From Epinephelus fuscoguttatus (taxonomy: Eukaryota > Chordata > Actinopteri > Perciformes > Serranidae), in assembly GCF_011397635.1 (NCBI RefSeq), contig NC_064770.1, positions 26,925,603-26,989,602 on the forward strand: a stretch of 64,000 nt of DNA. Direction: 5' to 3'. The notes under the pieces were generated by a model, which was not told the DNA's origin, ran no database searches, and was given only the letters and a program-made list of their open reading frames with translations. Numbering within the stretch: position 1 is the first letter of the stretch; every line of letters begins with the position of its first letter. The translations under genes and the position numbers were made by a program. Positions 56,601 through 64,000 of the stretch are shown piece by piece.

Positions 56601-59400
56601 GCAGCAGCATCCTTCGACTCATTGTGTTTCCTGGTTTTTCTGATTGGAGTTGTTGTGGTGGTCTCCGGTGACTGCCTGACTACAGCCTCTCTTCTGGACC
56701 TCCTTACTGCTGGGATGGAGGGAGTTGAGGTGATGGGAGGCTCCTCTTCTTTATCGACAGTCTCAATAACTGTGGTCACTGTGTCTTCCGCAGGAGCAGG
56801 AGCAGGAGCAGGAGCACCAGGTGGGGTGGTGACTGCCTCCTTCTCTTCTACTGCCTTCTTCCTGCCTTTTCTTGCTGGCTTCTTCTTAGCTACTTTGTAT
56901 TCCCGAGAAGCAGCAGGGACTTGCTCCACAGAGGCTGGAGTTACGGCGTCTTCTTCTGCAACTTTGTCCGCATCGTCCAAAGCCTTCTCTCCTGGTTGCT
57001 TCTGTTTGCCCTGGACCTTACCAGGCTTGGTTTTGGACACATCCAGACCGGGCTGTTTGAAGGCAGCCATGAACTGCTTCCTCTCTGCCTCACTGCACTT
57101 GGGCATGGATTCACTCTCAAGCACAGCCAGCTCTAGATCTTCCTCTTGAAGAACCACATTGGATTTACGCTTGACAGTCAGAGAGGTAGAAGGGGGCTGG
57201 TGTCCGGCCTCTGTGTGAGGAGACGTTACAACCTCTGCAGGGCTCGTTGCCCCTTTTTTCCTGTTGAAGATGGAAGCTACCTTTGGCCCTGCCTTGTTGG
57301 CTTCCTGTTTGGGTGAGACTGCATGTACTTCAGCCTGGATGGTGACGGTTCGGGGTGAGACTTGAAAAGGTGGCTCCGCAGAACCCACATGTTCTTCAGC
57401 TTTAGGGATGTCCAACTGGTCAGTGTCCATTGCTTCTGCCTCTGTTGTGATTTTACTTTCATCGTCTTTGCCCTGTTCATCTTCCATGTCCTCTTCACCC
57501 CCGTCCTGGCTCTGACTCCGCACAAAATCCTCAAAGGAGATTGTGACCGTGCTGTTTAACTGAGAGGCCTCATCCACGTTGACCTCCATACTAACATCAC
57601 ACAAGGAGCTCTCTTTTTCTTTCTCCTCTGCTTCTGAATGCTTTGCCTTCTTAGAGTTTCGTGCAGTGGGTTTGACTTTATCTTTTGATGGTACAATTGG
57701 AGATAATTCAATGCTGTTAAGTTCTGGATGAAGTTTGACATCTTCATCTTCTTCTTCTTCTTTATTCCTTTCTGATTCTCCGGTAGAAGCCTCAGCACTA
57801 AACTGGGCCATCAGTGCTGCTGTATCACTGCCAAAAACACCACAGCTGCTGACTGCTTCTGCTGGTTCCTCTACAATAATGCAGCTCGCCTCATCTGTGG
57901 AGCTAACCGCCTCAGCTTCCACAAGTTTTCTTGCAGCTTTGCTGGCTTTTCTTCTCCGTCTCTGAGATGGCTGTTTCACTGCTGCCTCTGGTCTGGTGTG
58001 TTTTTCTGCAGGTGGAGACATCTGACAGTTCTCTTTTGACTGCTCAGGTGAGCTGGTCTTTTCTTTAGAGGACGGAGCCTTACGGCTGAAGTAGTCCATG
58101 ATGTTGTTGGAGCGAGGAGGTGAAAAGGGTTTCTCCGCAGGCTTGGGCACAGGAGAGAAGTAGTTTGTGATTGTCTTGACAACAGGACTGCCACCATCTT
58201 TGCGAGATTTCTTGCAAGGCTGTAAAAACAGACACAAAGTTAAGAAGTATTTCACTGCTGTAAAGACTGGGCTGTGTATCCAGTAACAAACACATTTTTT
58301 TTTAAATTAGTGCTATACGACTAGAGACAAAAGAGGTGCTGTGGCATTTGCGTTTGGTCAAGAGGTAAAAAACCTGCGGCTAACAGAATGGACTTCGCTG
58401 CACCAGACCAATAAACATGCCTGCTGTTGGGCTTATGTAATGCAAGCCTGGCCATTTTGACAAAGGGATCAGTATGTGGGCCAGCTGGTAGCAAATTATC
58501 TGGAATTACAGTTAAACAGTAAGATAAAATATGCTTCTGGAAATATTTTTCGGCGAGAAATAATGTGTCCCAGGAATGAGTCCTGAAACCCGGAAATGAG
58601 TTAGCATTTTAGCACTCCTGGTTCCCTCATCTTTAAGTCGACGGGTCTGTGGTTAACACAAGCTTAAGAGACTTCCATATTAAATACGTCGGTAGATATC
58701 CCGCATGTGCATTTTGAAGCTTTTCTGTGTCTTAAAAAAAGGCAGTTGTTAACAAGCTGCTAAATGAGACTACAGAACGTCATCACGCCAAACACACCAC
58801 CACAGCCTCGTTGTGGTGGTGACATTAAGTCATGGGAACATTAGGTAGGTACTTCTGGCAATTGCATTAAGGGCTTCAAAAATCATAAAAGCGGTGTTCA
58901 TTTGTGAAGATTATCTTGCTAAACAAAACGTGCAAGTAATATAAACATTTAAACGATCTTATTTCCTGCAACTATCCAAAATTGAATGGAATAATCCCAT
59001 AAGCTTTTTGATGAGGGAACCAGGGGGGAGCTAACTTCTGCATCATCCTACAGAAAAACATCGTCCCCGGAGCACTCTGTAGGTATTGCAGCAACAGAAT
59101 CTTAATTTACATTTGATCAGCACCTGTTTCTTGTTCACAGATTCTAATGTTATATATATGTTGGATGCTGGTAAGATGGAGAAAAGTTTTCAGAGTTCAT
59201 TTACAAATTTTAGGCATACTGTTATGATACAAAGCTGGTTGAAAATCAGCAAAGTATCCTGTTAATCAAATATGAAAATGCAGGAATGAATAAACATTTC
59301 GTAAAAGCTTTGCATATGCTATATGCAACAATCAGTGTCGTAAACATACCTGGGTGTCAAAGTCCTCAATGATAGATGCCATAGCCACAACACCAGCCAT
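41657..59400 (-). CDS. atad5: ATAD5, clamp-unloader large subunit, Elg1-type (complete, 21 coding exons)
   Basis: ATAD5 replaces RFC1 in an RFC-like complex that removes PCNA from chromatin after replication and delivers USP1-UAF1 to ubiquitinated PCNA. Exons, 5' to 3': 59350-59400, 56466-58219, 55046-55118, 54753-54911, 54086-54227, 53741-54001, 52358-52506, 51876-52026, 51307-51624, 49049-49145, 48846-48928, 48615-48751, 48356-48533, 47954-48121, 47599-47841, 47429-47493, 47068-47257, 44784-44917, 43774-44624, 43453-43611, 41657-41735. They sum to 5442 nt: 1813 residues plus stop (human 1844). The large exon 2 encodes the disordered N-terminus with conserved TITNYFSPV and NNIMDYFSRK motifs and KRKSNVVLQEEDLELAVLE near residue 367, similar to the human UAF1-binding segment. 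The AAA+ domain has Walker A GPTGVGKT (1105-1112), then VFEVNASSQRSGR, and Walker B-like LILFEEVDVIF (1285-1295). The protein ends LHYL to AEDFP. It is intact, with no frameshift. Confidence 0.97.
45613..45807 (+). other. Small plus-strand frame with zinc-binding-like spacing in an ATAD5 intron
   Basis: The 64-codon frame begins MAQPCSQKTPSKLVDVCRIC and continues DDTFSTTKRNKHNLL. The CxxC followed by a histidine about 16 residues on resembles a treble-clef or zinc-finger start. The upstream sequence is GC-richer than the intron, with GTTAGC-type repeats downstream. I do not recognise the family. It sits beside a 60-bp inverted repeat (45910-46204), so it may belong to a mobile element. Confidence 0.3.
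45910..46204. repeat. 60-bp inverted repeat in an ATAD5 intron
   Basis: Arms at 45910-45969 and 46146-46204 pair almost fully (shared AGCTCAATCATGTTGTAACT read inward on one arm). A 176-bp spacer has nothing recognised. This could be an internal palindrome of a larger element spanning about 45230-46480, whose outer ends I could not find. Confidence 0.7.
49336..50557. mobile_element. hAT-like element with perfect 8-bp target duplication
   Basis: Both ends read TAGTGCTGCACGATT inward. The 8-mer cttcgtcc flanks the element exactly on both sides (49328-49335, 50558-50565). It is 1222 bp with no transposase frame. Inside is a 62-bp inverted repeat (50096-50157 against 50192-50253, 38-bp reported-by-eye arms nearly perfect) plus a direct repeat of a gatatagattggtcgtgttg unit. 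It lies in the ATAD5 intron between exons 9 and 10. Confidence 0.85.
55177..56210. mobile_element. DNA element with CAGGGT tips and 5-bp flanking match
   Basis: Tips CAGGGTAT (left) and CAGGGTGT (right, reverse complement) are inverted. TTTAG directly abuts both ends (55172-55176 and 56211-56215). The sub-terminal parts are rich in ttttaagac/aatacttttt. There is no transposase. It sits in ATAD5 intron 2. The short duplication and short tips make the exact edges moderately certain. Confidence 0.5.
56570..56605. repeat. atad5: GCA triplet repeat in ATAD5 coding exon 2
   Basis: On the minus strand this reads as alanine codons, giving a run of nine alanines near residue 557 in the disordered N-terminal region. 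A second simple coding tract (Ala-Pro repeat) lies at about 56792-56820. Both are in frame. Confidence 0.85.
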
Positions 59401-60221
59401 AATGTGAAGTGACCTAAAGCAAAAGCAAACATTGTTATACACACTGCACACGGAAAGCAGAGGATTTTGTTTTTGGCACTTGCTGTCAGGAGAGGAATTA
59501 AGGGAGATTGCTTCAGAAGATATCCACGGTCTGAGCCTCTTTATATCTACACAACGCAGACATCCACCGGTGACATAGAGGGTCATCCAGTGGGCCAGAG
59601 TGGACCCTTTGGAGGGCCGGTTTTGGCCCACTGTCTGTATGTTTGACACCCTTGATCTAGTGGGTTGTTGCTGTTACTTCCCTACAGGTGCTAGTGTATC
59701 TATGGTGCCCTTGTGAGTCTGACTTTATTTTACCTATTGTTTTATGGGTATGGACATTAACATCTGTCTTATTTGCTGTGTTTATGTATCATGTACTCTG
59801 TGAGGGAGTGGTTTTACATTTTTATCTTTGTTTAAGTGTGCTCACTGAGACAAATTCCCATAAGTCATGTAGATATGTGAACAAACAAATGTGCTGCACA
59901 ATTCAAAAGATATTAACTATACTTTACTCAAAGCCAACCACCATATGGGACACTGGTGACACCGTAAACAGTAAACAGCCCTGCACTAGACAAAGAGTAT
60001 TTGTGAAGCAGCTTTAATGCCATACTATACAGGAAGTTAGGAGTTCTGGTGAGGCAAAGTCAGCATAACATAGTATGTTATATAGTAAATATTTAAATAA
60101 TGTCATAAAAGGGGTCAAAGGCAGCAACATGAAAGTAATATCATCCCTGACATGGCGCCCTGTAGCCCCTCTAGTTTCGTGCCATATGACAGACGCCAGG
60201 AAAACAAAGGTCAGGAAAACA

Positions 60222-60480
60222 CTCACCGATAAAACCGACCCGGTAACTTGCTGCAACTTCTTAGACCGTCTTCTTTCCGTTTCTTATTCACTTCCCCGTG
60301 TTTGTGAGTGAACAACAGAGGCAAAGTTCATTGTGTGAGGCAGACAGCTCTGTGTGTTGCCACCACACATATAAATTTCACCGTAAAACAACAAGCTAGC
60401 AGACGTCGGTAGATGCTACTCTCGTCGCAGCTTCGCTCCTCACAAGTCCCAGAAGTGCTCCGTACATTCCCAACATGTCC
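60222..60480 (-). promoter_or_regulatory. atad5: Probable non-coding first exon of ATAD5
   Basis: A consensus donor (GTGAGT, reading minus) occupies 60222-60227, so an untranslated exon probably ends at 60228. The ATG-bearing exon has a good acceptor (TTTTGCTTTAG just before 59413), with only 13 nt between acceptor and start codon, which implies a separate upstream 5' UTR exon. The region is GC-richer than its surroundings and ATG-poor on the minus strand. The exact transcription start is not visible. Confidence 0.5.
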
Positions 60481-60740
60481 GCCACAGGTGTGTGAACGCG
60501 AAGTGGAAACCGTTAAACTGATATTTCCCGAATTGTTCGTCTGAGTAGAAATACAAAATACATGTTTCTTGACTTCTCTTGCTCTTTCAAAAACGCGCCA
60601 GCCCGGTCCTGAACGAAGAGCGCCAAATATACGCGACCTTTGGCCTGACCGGATTCAGCCAATCGCAGGAGAGAAAATGCTCTCGTCATCTGGTGACGTA
60701 GTAAGCCCATAACAAAGATGGCGTGTGGCGGGGCGGTTAA
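60481..60740. promoter_or_regulatory. Candidate ATAD5 promoter region
   Basis: This GC-rich stretch carries a CCAAT box (near 60657), a CRE-like TGACGTAG (near 60691) and AAGATGGCG, a YY1-type core (60716-60724, plus strand), in the roughly 250 bp upstream of the inferred ATAD5 first exon. Such motif sets are common in housekeeping promoters and could also drive a divergent transcript. Support is by motif only. Confidence 0.35.
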
Positions 60741-63319
60741 TGGAGAGGGAAAAGTGACAGCTACCTCTGCTGGCTGCGCCGATTATGGCTTTCTTTACAT
60801 ATTGAAAAACATTTTTCAACAGTACATTTTGTAATCAGAACAAAAGGCTCCAGGGAAAGAAAATGAATTTTAGTTTAATTACATAAAAAAGAAGAAAAGA
60901 AAATATTAAAAATAAAAATAGCATAGGGGAGACCGTCACACTTTTTACTCTTGTGTGAATTACTCATCATTGAAACATCTTTCAATAGTCACTCCTACAT
61001 TAAATAAAAGCTTAAGGTCTTGGCTTGAAATAGGCATCACTTCCATTTTTACAACTAATTATAACAAGATGTAATTAAATATTAAAGACACTCTGATACA
61101 TTGTGACGAAACTATCAATGTTATCAATGTTAACAGTTACCAATTGGGTTCCAGGCAGCTAAAAAAGATTTTATAGTTTATAGTTTTTTAAGATAGATAG
61201 ACAAAATAAGCTTTGAAATGAATACCACCTTTATAATAGTAACCATCAATGTCCCTTGTGTTTAAACCATGAGTTTAAACCAGGTGATTGTTTGTCTTTT
61301 GTAATAAGAAGTAACATGAAGGAATTTACAGTGCTGAAAATAATCAAACTTTTATTTAAGCCATTGTTTCATAACAATTTATTATGAATATAACATTAAA
61401 TGACACAGTGAGATTGGAATACATCAATCACAATATAATCAGGAACCTTTGTTAAAATGTCAAACAGCCATAGGTTGAAGTATGTAACTGTTTAGTTACC
61501 GTTAGTTACTGTTTAGTTAAATGACCAGTGCAAAATGAGCAGGATGTCAGACCAACTGTTTGACATCAACATAATGTCACAGTGCCTTCTAGTGTGGCGG
61601 TAATAAGCACTGTGACAATCATCCCCGGTCTTATAACTCACACAAGATTTACTCAACAAGTACCGTAAAATTTCAATTAACAGCCCAGGCGATTATTTGC
61701 TTAAATCATTGAAACCAACGGGCCTATATTTGGGACAGGTCTTTAATTCCTTTTACACAAAACCGTTGCTCTGTAAATATAATCAAAGTGTGTATTTTAA
61801 CCAGTATGAATATTAGTTGTTTAAAAATTAGGCTTCAGATAATAAATCAGTTATGATCATTCTAGCTCCGACAGACATCACATCAGAGAGTAACGGCACT
61901 TGGTGATTATGGTACCAGGCATACTGACACAACACCACTTTATCCTCTTAAAACAGTACTCACAACTTGGATTCATTTTTACAAAAATCAGTTTTGATTA
62001 TTTTGGTCTTTGGACCCTTACGGACTGAAGGAATATGAATAACTTACAGCGTAATCGAGGAATGGATGCATAATGTGAGGTAGCTAATAACCTGGTTTTG
62101 TACATCTGACAAGCTTCTACTGAAAAAAAAGAAGAACTGCATGGCAACCAGACCAGGCGTCTAAGTGAGACAGGCCTTTAATTGAAGTTTTATGGTATAA
62201 GAGTGAAGTTCAGCGGTATTTCAATGGTATATTAACAGTATTTCAATGGTATTTAATGATGTAACATAAAATAGATGGTAACTTTTTAAAAAAATATATT
62301 TTATGAATGTAAAATCTGGCTAAAATAATAAGCAAATTCTTGACATATCGATTGTTCATTGCAAGAAAAATAGCATTATTGAATTTTGATAAATCATATT
62401 TGAAGTAAAAATGTCCTCACCAACATATGTTTGAAGATCCAACTGAAAAAAAGGCTCAAAACGTTGTCACATGTAACCTACACACTGAATAAACAAATAA
62501 CATTACTTTGATTTTGTTGGGCAACAAATACATAGGCATTACTGATCTTGGAATAAGTTTATGATTTTCTGAGGTGTTTTTTTTTTTTTTTTCCAAAGAT
62601 TGTCTAAATTATACTAGTAATCATACACATAAAAAACCTTGTCATTATATCTGTGGTGGAAGATGTAGGCCTATTTGAAGCTGTTACTTAAGTAAAATTA
62701 ACAACACCACAGAGTAAAAACACTTCTAAGTCCTGTATTCAAAATCACACTTATGTAAAAGCAGCCTACACAAGTATTCGCATCAAAATATCTGCAAAGA
62801 GTACTCATTATGCAAAATGGCCCATTTTAGAATTATACATGTGTGAGTAGTATCACTAATGCAGCTGGTAAAAGTAGAGATCATTTCAGTTATTCTACAA
62901 ACTACTGGGTTGCTTAATCTATAATAATATATATATATATGAAATGATTTATATTTGGTATTAATCATCTGAATCTACAAAGTAACTAGTGACTCCAATT
63001 GTCAAATAAACGTAGTGGAGTGAAGAGCAAAATATTGGCTTCCAAAATGCATATGTATAAATGCAACCTATAAAATGGATATACTTGTAGGCCACCTCAT
63101 AATTGTACAGTATTTGAGTAAATGTAATTAGTTACATTTCATCACTGGTATTTAGCCTTCCATGAAAGCAATAAAACTTGACTGAAGATTTGTTTTCAGT
63201 AATATGTGGTCGGTCTACATAGAATTAGTAACAGCCTATGTTTTCTTATTTAATCACAACTGCAACTACAAATTATTTTTATAATTGATTAATCAGACAA
63301 TATTTTCTCAGTTAATCGA
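60741..63319. other. Spacer between ATAD5 and the GIMAP-like gene
   Basis: AT-rich DNA with one inverted-repeat element (61661-62197) and two diverged copies of the gtggtgga repeat (about 62655-62830 and 63090-63150). No gene is supported. The GIMAP-like 3' UTR presumably begins at 63319 and runs leftward; no clear signal is chosen. Confidence 0.5.
61661..62197. mobile_element. Inverted-repeat element 'TACCGT', copy 2
   Basis: The ends read TACCGTAAAATTTCAATTAA and TACCATAAAACTTCAATTAA inward. It is 537 bp and shares its interior with 35442-35872 but keeps about 100 bp more. It lies in the spacer upstream of ATAD5. Confidence 0.65.
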
Positions 63320-64000
63320 TTAAAGGGAGTGCCTGCGCCAAGCTCCTACAGCTTGTGTGGAGGCCATGCCACGGAGAGCAGTGTCCAACTTCATTTTGTC
63401 TTTTTCTGGGAAAAACATCAGTTGTTGATCGTCGTCTGTCAGAATGCTTTCATCCAACTTCTCCACATAACTGGCCGAGGCACTCATGCTGCCAACTCCA
63501 GAGGTGACGTCAGAGTGCCCAGCTCTAAAGCTCAGCCATTCAGACACCCTGGCACGTGCTCTGTCGCTCCAAAATGTGCTCCCAACTTCTGAGGGAAGAC
63601 CTCCGCTCACTGAAAACAGAGGTTGAATGATAAGTCACGACAGCAATGCACATTATTCTAGATTAATGGAGGAATATCAAACTCACTGCTTGGAGTGAAG
63701 GCTCCATCGATGCTGGCTGCCATCATCACAGATGGTTCTGTTTCTTCATCGCGTTCTTGTGCTACAGCTCTCAACATCCGGTCGATCAGCTCCTGCTCCC
63801 TCTTGTTCCACTCCTCCTGCCAGGACAGCATTAGTTTCTGATTTTTCCCCGGGTAGTCTTCAGCAACGACATAGTTGTCCTTGTTTCGTATTATCATGTC
63901 AAAAACTTTCTCAAAGAGTGCAATGACTGGAAAACCATCGCCGAAACGATTGCAGTTGAGAATGTGGTATCTGTATCCACACTTCTCCACAAGCCGCTTC
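63320..64000 (-). CDS. GIMAP/AIG1-like GTPase, last two exons (5' partial)
   Basis: Two exons are visible: 63687-64000 (runs off the window edge) and 63320-63607 (ends in TAA). The donor GTGAGT at 63681-63686 and the acceptor TTTTCAG at 63608 join in frame. The upstream exon opens RLVEKCGYRYHILNCNRF, the typical distal end of an AIG1-type G domain, where a cysteine-glycine-x-arginine-tyrosine-histidine motif precedes a helix. A charged helix follows (SWQEEWNKREQELIDRMLRA). The last exon encodes a Ser/Ala-rich tail of 96 residues ending AWRRHSL, with no membrane segment. The P-loop and switch regions would lie beyond 64000, so the family call rests on the C-terminal G-domain motif alone. GIMAPs act in lymphocyte survival and at membranes in vertebrates, but no function is claimed for this member. 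Confidence 0.55.

Noticed and set aside
56457-57149. Plus-strand 230-codon frame rich in Ser/Ala/Val
   Set aside because: Antisense shadow of the large ATAD5 exon 2; its composition follows from the low-complexity coding strand.

Overview
This is nuclear DNA of a ray-finned (teleost) fish. The genes are split by GT-AG introns, the encoded proteins match vertebrate families over their whole length, and introns and spacers are full of fish-type dispersed repeats: inverted-repeat DNA elements, a tRNA-derived SINE, a LINE 3' piece, and CA and GATA microsatellites. There are no prokaryotic operons, CRISPR arrays, rRNA genes or functional tRNA genes that I can see.

Three complete genes lie head-to-tail on the minus strand. 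From right to left they are ATAD5 (21 coding exons, 59400 down to 41657, 1813 codons plus stop), ADAP2 (11 coding exons, 39157 down to 30248, 379 codons plus stop) and RHOT1/Miro1 (19 coding exons, 28163 down to 7743, 619 codons plus stop). I built each model by hand from splice sites. In all three, every exon joins in frame, and the total length is close to the human protein as I recall it (1844, 381 and 618 residues). The right edge (63320-64000, minus) holds the last two exons of a fourth gene with a GIMAP/AIG1-like end to its G domain; its 5' part lies outside the window.

Layout: 1-5480 is repeat-rich spacer with no supported gene. 5480-7742 is spacer plus the probable RHOT1 3' UTR. 7743-28163 is RHOT1, whose 8.7-kb last intron holds a conserved cysteine-rich alternative exon (14628-14750) and a second, unrecognised in-frame cassette candidate (9223-9366). 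28164-30247 is spacer and ADAP2 3' UTR. 30248-39157 is ADAP2. 39158-41656 is spacer and ATAD5 3' flank. 41657-60480 is ATAD5 with a likely non-coding first exon. 60480-63319 is spacer. 63320-64000 is the partial GIMAP-like gene.

The genes do not form one pathway. Miro1 is a calcium-sensing GTPase of the outer mitochondrial membrane, ADAP2 is a phosphoinositide-binding Arf GAP at the cell periphery, and ATAD5 is the large subunit of the clamp unloader that takes PCNA off DNA. All three human orthologues map to 17q11.2, so this is conserved synteny rather than functional clustering. I found no new multi-gene system. The most unusual items are the RHOT1 cassette exons, an 846-bp fold-back element with a perfect 9-bp target duplication, an hAT-like element with a perfect 8-bp duplication and an internal 62-bp palindrome, and a SINE beside the last ADAP2 donor site that leaves an open read-through frame.
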